DNA of 64,000 bases from Pinirhizobacter soli (GCF_015905305.1 NZ_JADZLQ010000003.1:1-64000), one strand, 5' to 3'. Counted from the stretch's first letter, positions 43,068 through 52,015 are shown. Notes: generated by a model from the letters alone, not told the origin. A program made the numbers and translations.

Positions 43068-44068
43068 TGAAAGCCTTCATCCTCGAACGCTATGGAAAAA
43101 AAGGTAGTCTGCGCGAAGGCGAACTTCCCGAGCCAGAACTGCGCGAGGATGAAGTGTTGGTTGAGGTCCATGCGGCAGGTGTGAACCTTCTGGACGCCAA
43201 AATCCGGAACGGGGAGTTCAAGCTCGTCCTGCCCTATCGCTTGCCGGTCATCTTGGGCCACGACGTGGCCGGTGTCGTAACCCGCGCAGGTTCGCAAGTC
43301 CGGCAGTTCAAAGTCGGTGATGAAGTCTATGCGCGGGCGGCCGACCATCATATCGGCACGTTCGCACAGTTCATCGCCTTGAACGAAAACGACGTCGCGC
43401 CGAAACCCTCCAATCTCACGATGGAAGAAGCGGCATCGCTCCCCCTGGTCGGCTTGACGGCATGGCAGGCTCTGGTTGAACGAGCCGGCTTGCGAAAGGG
43501 CCAAAAGGTCCTCATCCAGGCTGGCTCCGGCGGCGTCGGCACCATTGCCATCCAGTTGGCCAAGCATCTCGGGGCCACGGTAGCCACCACCACGAGCCAT
43601 GCCAACCTCGACTTGGTGAAAGGTCTCGGTGCGGATGTCGTCATCGACTACAGGAAGGACGACTTCGAGAAAGTGCTGCAAAACTACGACGTGGTCCTGC
43701 ATAGCCAGGATGCGGCGGCGTTGGAGAAATCCCTGCGCGTATTGCGGCCCGGCGGAATGCTCATCTCCATATCCGGCCCGCCGGATCCCACGTTCGCCAA
43801 AGGCATCAGAGCACCTTGGTTCGTTCGCCTCATCGTCCGTCTGCTCAGTGCCAAGGTCAGGAAGGAGGCGATCCGCCGCGATCTGAAATATACGTTCCTT
43901 TTTATGCGAGCCAGTGGACAGCAACTGCGTGAACTGACCAAGCTCGTTGAGAACGGAGCCATCCGTCCCGTGATCGACAAAGTCTTCTCATTCGACCAGA
44001 CCAACCAGGCCTTGGCCTACGTCGAAACAGGCCGCGCAAAGGGAAAGGTCGTTGTCGAGATCAAGTAA
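43067..44068 (+). CDS. NADP-dependent zinc-free medium-chain oxidoreductase (quinone oxidoreductase-like)
   Basis: A 333-residue MDR protein with an N-terminal GroES-like domain (VHAAGVNLLDAKIRNG, LGHDVAGVVTRAG) and the nucleotide loop QAGSGGVGTIAIQLAKHLGA. Zinc ligands of alcohol dehydrogenases are missing, as in quinone oxidoreductases and alkenal reductases. Coupled to the SDR gene and under the same HxlR-type control, it may detoxify reactive carbonyls or quinones. That role is inferred from the regulator family. Confidence 0.92.
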   Translation: MKAFILERYGKKGSLREGELPEPELREDEVLVEVHAAGVNLLDAKIRNGEFKLVLPYRLPVILGHDVAGVVTRAGSQVRQFKVGDEVYARAADHHIGTFAQFIALNENDVAPKPSNLTMEEAASLPLVGLTAWQALVERAGLRKGQKVLIQAGSGGVGTIAIQLAKHLGATVATTTSHANLDLVKGLGADVVIDYRKDDFEKVLQNYDVVLHSQDAAALEKSLRVLRPGGMLISISGPPDPTFAKGIRAPWFVRLIVRLLSAKVRKEAIRRDLKYTFLFMRASGQQLRELTKLVENGAIRPVIDKVFSFDQTNQALAYVETGRAKGKVVVEIK

Positions 44069-44217
44069 GTACCCACCCACTTCTGGATGTTCCAAAGCAG
44101 AATTTCAGCCTCACTGTGGCTGTATCGGGACACGGTGAGGTGGCCGTCCTGGCTATCAGAATGAGCCCCCAGGAACCAATAGGATTCAGCAGCATCTAGA
44201 GGAAGGATTAGGCGCAA
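44017..44217 (-). other. Protein-like minus-strand frame, possibly a gene remnant
   Basis: A TTG-started frame of 66 codons whose middle reads like real protein (ESYWFLGAHSDSQDGHL, EAEILLWNIQKWVGTY). It overlaps the 3' end of the opposite oxidoreductase gene by 52 bases and has no recognisable family or good start. It may be a decayed gene at the edge of a variable region. The gap 44069-44358 has no other candidate. Confidence 0.2.
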
Positions 44218-44358
44218 AGTGAAGTATCGCCTATTAGAATGTGCGCAGCGTTGGCAGCCGTCCTTACGCTACCTTTTGCTCTAGGCGACTTCAAAATGGC
44301 ACTGAGGGTGGGTTAACGCCAAAGCCTCTGGCTTTTTCCTAGATAGGTTCATAGGAAA

Positions 44359-44802
44359 ATGCCCACCATGTTGCTGCTGGATCCGATACTCGAGATAACG
44401 AAGGGCCAGCTCACTGCGGCGTGGGTTTCCGCAATGGCGTCGGTTGGTCAAGCGATTTTCAGTGTCCTTGCTATCGTTGCGGCGGGCCGCCTTGCTAGTG
44501 GACAGCGCGCTCACGAAACGAGGCTCAGGGAGCAGGCGTCCTTACTCCGAGCTCGTGATAACGCAATTCGGATCGCGTCCGCTATGACCTCTTGGGCGGA
44601 CAAGGCAAGGCGCTGGCTTTATGCGCTCGATGCTTCCGGCCCCGAGTCTTGGGTTCCGTTGTCACAAATCGCTGACAACCTTGACGTGATTGCGGTGCCT
44701 CAACGCGTCATTGACTTAAGCGGTAAGTTTCGCCAACTTGGACCAGGCGCTCACCCTCGACGGCAGTACGTGCCCGGCATAAGCTCGGCGCCATGGCCTT
44801 GA
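44359..44802 (+). CDS. Hypothetical protein with one membrane segment
   Basis: A possible 147-residue protein with an N-terminal helix in the membrane (AAWVSAMASVGQAIFSVLAIVAAGRLA, about residues 20-46), followed by a charged helix (HETRLREQASLLRARDNAIRIA). TAGG lies upstream of the ATG. This form, a membrane anchor then a coiled helix, is common in small uncharacterised proteins of accessory regions. The end (GPGAHPRRQYVPGISSAPWP) looks unlike a folded C-terminus, so the gene may be truncated. Base composition is lower in GC than the core genes around. Confidence 0.5.
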   Translation: MPTMLLLDPILEITKGQLTAAWVSAMASVGQAIFSVLAIVAAGRLASGQRAHETRLREQASLLRARDNAIRIASAMTSWADKARRWLYALDASGPESWVPLSQIADNLDVIAVPQRVIDLSGKFRQLGPGAHPRRQYVPGISSAPWP

Positions 44803-44845
44803 GGGCCCGCAGCAAGGGAGCGCTAGGCTCGTGCCCAAGTCATGC

Positions 44846-45181
44846 ATGCTGTATTTCCTGGACAAGCGCCGAATGGCTTGCCTGCTAGTCATGACTTTCG
44901 CCGTACCCGCGATGGCGGAGCCGCCGCCATGGTTGAACGCAATGAGCGCTTATCGTTTGAGCGACGCGGGACCGAAGGAAGTGCCGCGCGTAATGCTCTA
45001 TGGGGCGACGTCCCGGCCTGACAGCGCGGACAACATCCCCTGGTTGATGCGATTTACGCAGAGACCAAACAGGCCTTTCATGGTTGTTTACGATGAAATA
45101 ACCGGGAAAGCGTGTCAGGTCGTCGAGCCCGGCGACTGCACGGCCGCATCTCCGCCGGTGCCGCAAAGCAAAGGTTTGTGA
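44846..45181 (+). CDS. Small exported hypothetical protein
   Basis: A 111-residue protein from ATG 44846 with a likely signal peptide (KRRMACLLVMTFAVPAMAE) and a mature part of about 85 residues with two cysteines (GKACQVVEPGDC). An in-frame GTG at 44831 is possible. I do not recognise it. It stands alone in a patchy region. Confidence 0.5.
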   Translation: MLYFLDKRRMACLLVMTFAVPAMAEPPPWLNAMSAYRLSDAGPKEVPRVMLYGATSRPDSADNIPWLMRFTQRPNRPFMVVYDEITGKACQVVEPGDCTAASPPVPQSKGL

Positions 45182-45600
45182 ATAGTTTGCCGCCGAACCT
45201 TGCTAGTCATGCTCGCTTCTCGTGGATGGCGTTCGCGCATGATTGAGGATCGTTCGATGGGATGCTCACAGCAACTTTGAGAATATTCGTATGGAGTGCC
45301 CATACGGAAATCGGGATCATGCGCGGGTTGCCGGGAGAGCCTGGTAACCGGGTGTCGAAAGCCCGCTGCAAGCCCCGGGTCCCGCAGTCAGCCTGCGGGG
45401 CACGTGGTTCTACCGCCTTATGGCGGGCGATCAGGCGGGCGTATGCCCGACCGTGCTTGTGCGGACTTTCGACCCTGGCTCGCCCGCCACCCTTACTCTT
45501 TCAAACGGGACGGGGCGACGAGCCACGGTGGCGAATGACGTACTCGGCGACATGGAGCAGCTTGGTTGACCGTTATTCCAGTGGCGGAAGATCAGCTAGG
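45182..45600. other. Non-coding gap with structured segment
   Basis: No gene with convincing start and composition. Two long overlapping plus-strand frames (45262-45606 and 45296-45538) are arginine-, glycine- and proline-rich, and arise from the GC-rich hairpins at 45326-45449. They are more likely a by-product of structure than proteins, although similar frames are sometimes annotated in phage P4-like ash/icd regions. That resemblance is from memory and unverified. Confidence 0.35.
45326..45449 (+). ncRNA. Cluster of four hairpins, candidate structured RNA
   Basis: Four consecutive stem-loops lie in 124 bases: GGTTGCCGGG/CCTGGTAACC (45326-45349), CCCGCAG/CTGCGGG (45381-45399), CCGCC/GGCGG (45413-45426) and CGGGC/GCCCG with a GTAT loop (45436-45449). 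Regular spacing and compact loops suggest selection for RNA structure. The strand is not proven. It could be a regulatory RNA or a remnant of a P4-like immunity region. Confidence 0.35.
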
Positions 45601-45700
45601 GTGTAAATGTCGGGGCGTTCATTCGCCTGATCCGTTTAAGAAACCGACTCATAGCTGCGACTCGAACGGCAGCATCAGCGCCTCACCCAGCTTCTGCCAC
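45601..45700. repeat. Duplicated segment matching the 3' end of the cls gene at 59-60 kb
   Basis: Bases 45601-45640 match 59041-59079 with one substitution and one indel. Bases 45643-45700 match 59108-59165 at 54 of 58 positions. The second block encodes the last residues of a cardiolipin-synthase-like protein on the minus strand (QKLGEALMLPFESQL, stop at 45649). The 29 bases between the blocks at 59 kb are missing here. It is a fragment of a second cls copy or of a dispersed repeat. Confidence 0.8.
45649..45700 (-). pseudogene. Fragment of cls 3' end
   Basis: About 17 codons identical in type to the C-terminus of the PLD protein at 59114-60382 (WQKLGEA.MLPFESQL). The rest of the gene is absent: upstream of the tryptophan the frame runs into an unrelated hairpin (CCACCTTTTAGGTGG, 45703-45717). 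Not functional. Confidence 0.65.
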
Positions 45701-45787
45701 CACCACCTTTTAGGTGGCCGCACGCTGGCGCCACACGGCTTGTTTCTGTACAACAGGCCATACGAATGAGACACGGTGGGGAGCGCA

Positions 45788-46558
45788 ATGTCCGATTCGA
45801 TTTTCACGAATGCCGTGACGAAGTTTTCAGCCGGGTGCCTTGCCCGAAGATTGCCGGTTACCGCACTGGCGCTGGCTGGGTTGTGCGGCGCCGCAGCACA
45901 CGCGGATGAACTTACCCGCATGGCGCCGGTGGAAGCCTATCTCATGGACCGGACCCAGGAGATCGCACTGGCGAAAAGCGCGGCGCCGGATTCCATCGCC
46001 AAGGACGCGACCGTCCTGGTCTTGACCCGCACGGGCTACGAAACGGCGGTCAAGGGAACGAACGGTTTCGTCTGCTATGTGGGACGCGGCATCGGCGGCG
46101 CGCCTGACTGGCCCGAGCGCTGGAACCCGAAAATTCGCGCAGCCGCATGCGACAACCCTCCGGCAGTGCGTTCATTCACACCGCTCCTTACGATGCGAAC
46201 GGCGATGACCCTTACCGGGCACACCGATGCCCAGATCATGGATCGCATCAAGACCGCCCTTCGCACCAAGGAAATTCCAGCCCTGGAAGCGGGCGCCATG
46301 TGCTACATGATGTCGAAGCATTCCTATCTGTCGGCCTATGGCAGTCACAACATGGCTCACGTCATGTTCTATGTGCCATTCGCGGACGGCAAGAATTGGG
46401 GAGCAAATTTGCCCGGCTCGCCCGTCATCGGCGGCAATTACTGGTTCCTGACACCAGGCCACGAGGCTGAAGCCGCAACACTGCCGCCCCTCTCCGTGTA
46501 TTTGGTCGCCACCAGTACGTGGTCGGATGGCACAGCCGTGTCGATGCCAGCGATGTAG
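45788..46558 (+). CDS. Exported hypothetical protein
   Basis: A 256-residue protein with a long signal peptide (about residues 1-33, core VTALALAGLCGAAAHA). The mature domain has KDATVLVLTRTGYETAVKGTNGFVCYVGRG near its start and CYMMSKHSYLSAYGSHNMAHVMFYV in the middle. GGGGAG lies four bases before the ATG at 45788. Homologues of this sort occur as uncharacterised secreted proteins; I cannot name a function. The cysteines (FVCYV, AACDN, AMCYM) may form a disulfide. Confidence 0.8.
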   Translation: MSDSIFTNAVTKFSAGCLARRLPVTALALAGLCGAAAHADELTRMAPVEAYLMDRTQEIALAKSAAPDSIAKDATVLVLTRTGYETAVKGTNGFVCYVGRGIGGAPDWPERWNPKIRAAACDNPPAVRSFTPLLTMRTAMTLTGHTDAQIMDRIKTALRTKEIPALEAGAMCYMMSKHSYLSAYGSHNMAHVMFYVPFADGKNWGANLPGSPVIGGNYWFLTPGHEAEAATLPPLSVYLVATSTWSDGTAVSMPAM

Positions 46559-46586
46559 GCGAAGCCATGCGACAGAGGGGGTACCC

Positions 46587-47054
46587 ATGACGAAAAAGTC
46601 GGTGAACAAGCCTGCGAGCAAAGTCGGAGCGGAAGAGCTTCTTGTCGCCATGACTGGCAAGGCGAGTTCTGCAAAAGCCGCGGACGGCGACGACCCCGTG
46701 TTCGCCTATATTGCTAGCCTGCCGCAGCCCCAGCGCGGGATCGCAGAACGGGTCGATGCGTTGGCGGAGAGAGCCGTGCCCGGCCTGAAGCGCGGCGTAA
46801 AGTGGGGCATGGCGTATTACGGAGTTAGTGATGGCTGGTGTTTCTCCTCCGGCGCTTTCGTCGGCCACGTGAAGCTGATGTTCATCCGCGGCACCGAGAT
46901 CCATCCAGAACCACCTGTAACGCCGACCGGCATGGGCAAATCGACGCGGGGCGTTGAATTGACGTCTGGAAAGGATCTTGACGAGAAGCAGTTGATGTCT
47001 TGGATAAGCCAGGCTGCCACCAAGCCTCTCCTCGCGGGCAAGAAGCCGAAGTAG
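46587..47054 (+). CDS. DUF1801 domain-containing protein
   Basis: A 155-residue cytoplasmic protein with the DUF1801 (YdhG-like) fold signature. It has an N-terminal helix [27 protein letters not shown], then [32 protein letters not shown], and a lysine-rich end. GAGGGGG precedes the ATG at 46587. It lies 77 bases before uvrA2 and may be in the same transcript. The family function is unknown. Confidence 0.9.
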   Translation: MTKKSVNKPASKVGAEELLVAMTGKASSAKAADGDDPVFAYIASLPQPQRGIAERVDALAERAVPGLKRGVKWGMAYYGVSDGWCFSSGAFVGHVKLMFIRGTEIHPEPPVTPTGMGKSTRGVELTSGKDLDEKQLMSWISQAATKPLLAGKKPK

Positions 47055-47131
47055 GGTGATGACGGGTTGCACGAGTGCACGGGGTATCGACGCGCTTTGT
47101 GCGACAACCGAGTCGAGCTAACGGATCCGCC

Positions 47132-49654
47132 ATGACCCCGCCCAAACCGGCGCAGCACGACACCTTCGTCCACGTCCGCGGCGCGCGCGAGCACAACCTC
47201 AAGAACGTCGACCTGGACATCCCGCGCGATGCGCTGGTCGTCTTCACTGGCATCTCCGGTTCGGGAAAATCCTCTCTCGCGTTCGGTACCTTGTATGCCG
47301 AGGCGCAACGCCGCTATTTCGATTCGGTGTCGCCCTATGCACGGCGCCTGCTCGATCAGGTCGGCGTGCCGGCCGTGGATTCCATCGAGGGGCTGCCACC
47401 TGCCGTGGCCCTGCAACAGCATCGCGGTGCGACCACCTCGCGCTCGTCGGTCGGCAGCGTCACCACGATTTCCAATTCCCTGCGCATGCTCTATTCGCGT
47501 GCCGGGCAATATCCTGCCGGGCAGCCCATCCTGTATTCCGATGCCTTCTCGCCGAACACGCCCGCGGGTGCCTGCCCCACCTGCCACGGCCTGGGCCGCG
47601 TTTACGAGGTCACCGAGGCGTTGATGGTGCCCGACCCGACGAAGACGATCCGCGATGGCGCGATCGCCTCGTGGCCGCCGGCCTGGCACGGCCAGAACCA
47701 GCGCGACATCCTCACCACCATGGGCCATGACATCGACGTTCCATGGAAGTCGCTGCCGAAGAAGACGCGCGAATGGATACTCTTCACCGAGGAGCAGCCG
47801 GTGGTGCCGGTGTATCCGGGGTTCACCGTCGAGCAGGTGAAGCGGGCGATTCGCCAGAAGCAGGAGCCGGCGTACAACGGCACGTTTACCGGCGCGCGGC
47901 GCTACGTGTTGCACACGTTCGCCAATACGCAGAGCGAGATGCTGAAGAATCGCGTATCGCGCTACATGGGCAGTGCGCAGTGCCCCACGTGCGATGGCAA
48001 GCGGCTGCAGCGCGCGGCGCTGTCGGTGACATTCGCCGGGCTCGACATCGCGGAGCTTTCACGGCTGCCGTTGAAACGCCTCGCCGACGCCATGCGTCCC
48101 ACGGCGGACAACAGCGCGCCAGCGCAGCGCAAGCTCGCCAAGACGCATCCTGAGCAGGCGGTGGTGGCCCAACGCATCGCCGAGGACCTGCTCGCGCGGG
48201 TGTCGATCCTCGTCGACCTTGGCCTTGGCTACCTCACACTCGAGCGCAGCACGCCGACATTGTCACCGGGCGAGTTGCAGCGCCTGCGGCTGGGTACGCA
48301 GATACGCTCCAACCTGTTCGGCGTGGTCTACGTGCTGGACGAGCCCTCTGCCGGCCTGCATCCGGCCGATACCCAGGCCCTGTTGCGCGCGATGGACCAG
48401 CTGAAAGCGGCGGGAAATTCGCTGTTCGTCGTCGAGCACGAGATCGACGTGATCGAGCACGCCGACTGGCTGGTGGACGTGGGCCCGCTGGCGGGCGAGC
48501 AGGGCGGCGAGATCCTCTACAGTGGGCCGCCGAAGGGCCTGGCGAAGGTCACGGCGTCGCAGACGCGGCGCTACGTGCTTGGCGCGGCCGCGCCGGTCAA
48601 GCATGTGCCGCGGCCGCTGGACACGTGGCTCCGGCTCGAAGGCGTCACGCGCAACAACCTCGACGGCGTGGACGTTGCCTTCCCGCTCGGTGCCTTCACC
48701 TCGGTCACCGGTGTCTCGGGCTCGGGAAAATCGAGCCTGGTGACGCAGGCCCTGGTAGAGCTGGTGGCTACGCAGCTGGGGCAGGACGTGGAACCCGAGG
48801 ATGCCGAGGGCGACATCCTCGAACGCGCCGAGGTTGTCGCCAGCGGTGGCCGCATCGTGGCCGGTGGCGATATCGTCCGACGGCTGGTGCGCGTGGACCA
48901 GAAGCCGATCGGCCGCACGCCGCGTTCGAACCTGGCGACGTACACCGGGCTGTTCGACCACGTACGCAAGCTGTTCGCGGCGACGCGCGCCGCGCGGTCG
49001 CGCAAGTACGATGCCGGTCGGTTCTCGTTCAACGTGGCCAAGGGGCGCTGCGAGACTTGCGCGGGCGAGGGCTTCGTATGTGTCGAACTGCTCTTCATGC
49101 CGAGCGTGTATTCGCCCTGCCCCACCTGCCATGGCGCACGCTATAACGCCAAGACCCTCGAAATTGCCTACCGCGGCAGGAACATCGCCGAGGTGCTCGG
49201 GTTGACGGTGGCCGATGCCTGCGACTTTTTTGCCGACGATGCACCCGTGCTGCGTTCGCTCACCGTGCTGCGCGATGTGGGGCTTGGCTACCTGCGGCTC
49301 GGCCAGCCGGCGACCGAACTCTCCGGCGGCGAGGCCCAGCGCATCAAGCTCGCCACCGAACTGCAACGCGCCAACCGCAGCCATACGCTTTACGTGCTCG
49401 ACGAACCCACCACAGGCCTGCACCCGGCCGATGTCGACCGGCTGATGCGGCAGCTCAACACGCTGGTGGATGCCGGCCATACGGTGATCGCGGTGGAGCA
49501 CGACATGCGCGTGGTGGCCGCGAGCGACTATGTGATCGACGTCGGGCCGGGCGCGGGGGATGAGGGCGGATCGATCGTGTTCGCGGGGGTGCCGGCGAAG
49601 CTCGCGAGGCACGCAGGGAGCCGTACCGGGGCTTATCTAAAGGCCGTTCTCTAA
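47132..49654 (+). CDS. UvrA2-type excinuclease ATPase subunit
   Basis: An 840-residue UvrA paralogue with two ABC ATPase halves: Walker [15 protein letters not shown] and [14 protein letters not shown], and zinc-finger cysteines in [28 protein letters not shown] and CPTCHGARY. The C-terminal signature is normal ([15 protein letters not shown]), while the first is [14 protein letters not shown]. It is about 100 residues shorter than UvrA and lacks the UvrB-binding domain, as in UvrA2/DrrC-type proteins linked to DNA damage or tolerance of DNA-binding drugs. A MarR regulator and an FAD monooxygenase are the neighbours. The ATG at 47132 is chosen at the conserved start of the fold. Confidence 0.93.
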   Translation: MTPPKPAQHDTFVHVRGAREHNLKNVDLDIPRDALVVFTGISGSGKSSLAFGTLYAEAQRRYFDSVSPYARRLLDQVGVPAVDSIEGLPPAVALQQHRGATTSRSSVGSVTTISNSLRMLYSRAGQYPAGQPILYSDAFSPNTPAGACPTCHGLGRVYEVTEALMVPDPTKTIRDGAIASWPPAWHGQNQRDILTTMGHDIDVPWKSLPKKTREWILFTEEQPVVPVYPGFTVEQVKRAIRQKQEPAYNGTFTGARRYVLHTFANTQSEMLKNRVSRYMGSAQCPTCDGKRLQRAALSVTFAGLDIAELSRLPLKRLADAMRPTADNSAPAQRKLAKTHPEQAVVAQRIAEDLLARVSILVDLGLGYLTLERSTPTLSPGELQRLRLGTQIRSNLFGVVYVLDEPSAGLHPADTQALLRAMDQLKAAGNSLFVVEHEIDVIEHADWLVDVGPLAGEQGGEILYSGPPKGLAKVTASQTRRYVLGAAAPVKHVPRPLDTWLRLEGVTRNNLDGVDVAFPLGAFTSVTGVSGSGKSSLVTQALVELVATQLGQDVEPEDAEGDILERAEVVASGGRIVAGGDIVRRLVRVDQKPIGRTPRSNLATYTGLFDHVRKLFAATRAARSRKYDAGRFSFNVAKGRCETCAGEGFVCVELLFMPSVYSPCPTCHGARYNAKTLEIAYRGRNIAEVLGLTVADACDFFADDAPVLRSLTVLRDVGLGYLRLGQPATELSGGEAQRIKLATELQRANRSHTLYVLDEPTTGLHPADVDRLMRQLNTLVDAGHTVIAVEHDMRVVAASDYVIDVGPGAGDEGGSIVFAGVPAKLARHAGSRTGAYLKAVL

Positions 49655-49666
49655 TCCCTGAGACTG

Positions 49667-49681
49667 GTCGCTCAAAGCGAC
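49667..49681. terminator. Hairpin between convergent uvrA2 and marR
   Basis: GTCGCT (49667-49672) and AGCGAC (49676-49681) form a 6-bp stem with a CAA loop in the 37 bases between the convergent stops. No T-run follows on either strand, so termination activity is uncertain. Confidence 0.3.
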
Positions 49682-49691
49682 TGGCCGGCGC

Positions 49692-50180
49692 TTACCGATC
49701 GCCGGGAGTTTCACCCTCGATGTCTTTCGCAAATTTCTGCAAAAGCCTTACCAGCTCCTCGAAATCTCGTTCCTTCCACTTCGCAAATATCGCTCGCCCC
49801 ATCCGTTCCCGCGCGGCGTCCACGGCATCGGTCATGACTTTGCCCTTCGGCGTCACCATGGCCTCCCGCACGCGGCGGTCTTCAACGCCTTCCTGGCGTT
49901 GCACCAAACCTAGGCTCTCCAGTTTTGCGACCTGTCGACTGACGGTGGTGTAGTCGCGCCCGACGCGGTCGGCAAGATCGACCACACCGATAGGCCCTAG
50001 CCGCTCGATGCCTACCAGCAGCGGAAACAAGGCACGATCCAGCGAAATACCGGCTTCCCGCACCATTGCCTCGTCGCGCTGCGGGCGGTTCATGACGCCG
50101 ACAATACTGATCAGCGCGCCATGCAAGGCCCGCAGTTGCAGGGATATATGTGTATCTTGCACATTTTTCTTTGAAGGCAT
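49692..50180 (-). CDS. MarR family transcriptional regulator
   Basis: A 162-residue winged-helix repressor with the MarR core GPIGVVDLADRVGRDYTTVSRQVAKLESLGLVQRQEGVEDRRVREAMVTPKGK broken across helices 3-4 and the wing (DRR conserved). The ATG at 50180 (MPSKKN) is chosen; longer frames upstream would run into the divergent gene. It is divergent from an FAD monooxygenase with paired 17-bp motifs between, the usual set-up for a MarR repressor that responds to an aromatic substrate. Confidence 0.93.
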   Translation of the reverse strand: MPSKKNVQDTHISLQLRALHGALISIVGVMNRPQRDEAMVREAGISLDRALFPLLVGIERLGPIGVVDLADRVGRDYTTVSRQVAKLESLGLVQRQEGVEDRRVREAMVTPKGKVMTDAVDAARERMGRAIFAKWKERDFEELVRLLQKFAKDIEGETPGDR

Positions 50181-50215
50181 AGCATCGGCTCCAGTTAGGT
50201 GCATATTACACATAT
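50146..50215. promoter_or_regulatory. Paired inverted MarR operator candidates
   Basis: ATATGTGTATCTTGCAC (50146-50162) and the reverse complement of 50199-50215, ATATGTGTAATATGCAC, agree at 14 of 17 positions and face each other. One lies within the first codons of marR, the other ends 11 bases before the monooxygenase start. This placement could repress both genes. Confidence 0.55.
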
Positions 50216-50226
50216 TGGAGCCCGCC

Positions 50227-51738
50227 ATGACACAGCATTTTTCCGCCGACGTATTGATCTGCGGGGCCGGCGCCGCCGGCCTCACGCTCGCGATCGACCT
50301 GGCACGGCGGGGCGTGTCCTTCCGCCTTATCGAGAAGATGGAAGGCCCTTTCCGTGGCTCGCGCGGCAAGGGTATCCAGCCGCGAACGCAGGAAGTCTTC
50401 GAGGATCTGGGCATCGTCGACCGGGTCGTCGCGGCCGGCGGCTTGTATCCGCCCCAGCGGGAATACCGCGCCGATGGCAGCTACACCGACTCGCTCGTCA
50501 TGGAGCACGAGGCCCCGACAACTGCGGAGCCCTATCATCTTCCCCTGCTGGTGCCGCAGTTCCTGACCGAGGGCGTGATGCGCGAGCGGCTGGTCGAACT
50601 GGGGCATCGACCGACGTTTGGATGCGAGCTGGTCGGCTTCGCGCAGGACGAGCACGGCGTGGCGGTGCGGCTGGCCAGCCCAACGGGCGAAGAGGTTGTG
50701 CGCGTGCGCTATCTGGTTGGCGCCGATGGCGGCCGCAGTTTCGTACGCCACGCACTGGGCATCGACTTTCCGGGCAAGACATTGGGTGTGCGCGCCGTGG
50801 TAGCAGACGTCGCCCTGACCGGATTGGGGCGCGAGGTGTGGCATCGTTTCAACGAGGGCGCGATGGATGCGCAGATGTCCCTTTGCCCGCTCGCCGGAAC
50901 CGATCTGTTCCAGTTGCAGGCGCCAATTCCCCGGGAAGGAGATATCGATCTTTCCGCCGAAGGATTGTCCGCCATGGTGGCCCAGCGCACCGGCCGCGAC
51001 GACATTCGCATCCGTTCGGTCTCGTGGGCATCAGCTTTCAGCATGAACGCGCGGTTGGCTGATCGCTATCGTGTTGGTCGCTCGTTTCTGATCGGCGACG
51101 CTGCGCATGTGCATCCGCCGACCGGCGGCCAGGGCCTCAACACCAGTGTCCAGGACGCCTACAACCTGGGCTGGAAATTGGCGGCGGTGGTCGGCGGTGC
51201 ACCCGAGACCTTGCTCGACAGCTACGAGGAGGAGCGCCGACCGGTGGCGGCGGACATGCTCGGTCTTGCCACGAAGCTGCTGGACGCCGCGAAGCGTGGT
51301 GATACGCGGCGCGGACGCGAGGTCCACCAACTCGACATTGGGTACCCCGAATCGCCGCTCGCGCTGGAACAGCCCGAACGCATCAGCGGCCTGCTCGCGG
51401 GCGACCGCGCGCCGGACGCACCGATCATGGGCGCTGCCGGCCAGCGGACGCGACTGTTCGAACTGTTTAAAGGTGCGCACTGGACGCTGCTGGGCTGTGA
51501 AGTTCTTCGTGATGCCGTGACACCACGCTCAGGCTTGCACATCCACACGTTCGGTGCGCACGGCGATCTTTTCGATCACGGCGGCCACTTCCGCGAGGCC
51601 TACGCCCCAGCGTCCGGAGATTGGATGCTGATACGTCCCGACGGCTACGTCGGTGCGATCGTTGCCTCCGGCGATATCGAAGTGCTGGAGCGCTACCTGC
51701 AGACTGTTGGCTTGGCCGTGGACGGTTCGCCAAGTTAG
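50227..51738 (+). CDS. FAD-dependent aromatic monooxygenase (PHBH-fold)
   Basis: A 503-residue class A flavoprotein hydroxylase. It has the FAD dinucleotide motif LICGAGAAGLTLAIDLARRG at the N-terminus, the GD-type motif with YLVGADGGRSFVRHALG, and the FAD ribityl motif LIGDAAHVHPPTGGQGLNTSVQDA. These enzymes hydroxylate phenols, polyketides or antibiotics such as rifamycin and tetracycline using NAD(P)H. The substrate is unknown. It is divergent from a MarR gene that probably represses it. Confidence 0.93.
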   Translation: MTQHFSADVLICGAGAAGLTLAIDLARRGVSFRLIEKMEGPFRGSRGKGIQPRTQEVFEDLGIVDRVVAAGGLYPPQREYRADGSYTDSLVMEHEAPTTAEPYHLPLLVPQFLTEGVMRERLVELGHRPTFGCELVGFAQDEHGVAVRLASPTGEEVVRVRYLVGADGGRSFVRHALGIDFPGKTLGVRAVVADVALTGLGREVWHRFNEGAMDAQMSLCPLAGTDLFQLQAPIPREGDIDLSAEGLSAMVAQRTGRDDIRIRSVSWASAFSMNARLADRYRVGRSFLIGDAAHVHPPTGGQGLNTSVQDAYNLGWKLAAVVGGAPETLLDSYEEERRPVAADMLGLATKLLDAAKRGDTRRGREVHQLDIGYPESPLALEQPERISGLLAGDRAPDAPIMGAAGQRTRLFELFKGAHWTLLGCEVLRDAVTPRSGLHIHTFGAHGDLFDHGGHFREAYAPASGDWMLIRPDGYVGAIVASGDIEVLERYLQTVGLAVDGSPS

Positions 51739-51746
51739 ATCAGTTT

Positions 51747-52004
51747 TTACTTGGCACCGAAGATGAGGCATGCACCCGTTGCGACGATGACCAGTCCCGT
51801 AAACCCATGAATACCCAGGGCGGCGCCCTTCTTCCCAGCGTATCGAAGGACGGTCGCCATATCGCCAAAGGCGATCAGGCTCGCAACGAGCATGAGTTCG
51901 CCGAGCAATCGCGGTGATCCATTAGCCATCAGCAGAAGGACAAAAAGACCGGGCGGATGGTTAGCGGCCTCCGTCAGAAGGCCGCTGGATGGGTAAGGAC
52001 TCAG
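51747..52004 (-). pseudogene. DUF4267-like membrane protein, 5'-truncated
   Basis: The last about 80 residues of a DUF4267-type membrane protein: GLFVLLLMANGSPRLLG, LMLVASLIAFGDMATVLRYAG, ALGIHGFTGLVIVATGACL. The frame is open upstream only to a TGA at 52007-52005, 12 bases from the TonB receptor stop. It lacks the N-terminal half of a family normally about 120 residues long. An internal ATG at 51929 would give only 60 residues. It is probably a decayed gene cut by the glycan locus. Confidence 0.6.
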
Positions 52005-52015
52005 TCAAGCCAGCT

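Noticed and set aside
45262-45606. Two overlapping plus-strand frames (45262-45606, 45296-45538) as proteins
   Set aside because: Arg/Gly/Pro-rich translations of a hairpin cluster, without a good ribosome binding site or known domain; reported as a structured region instead.
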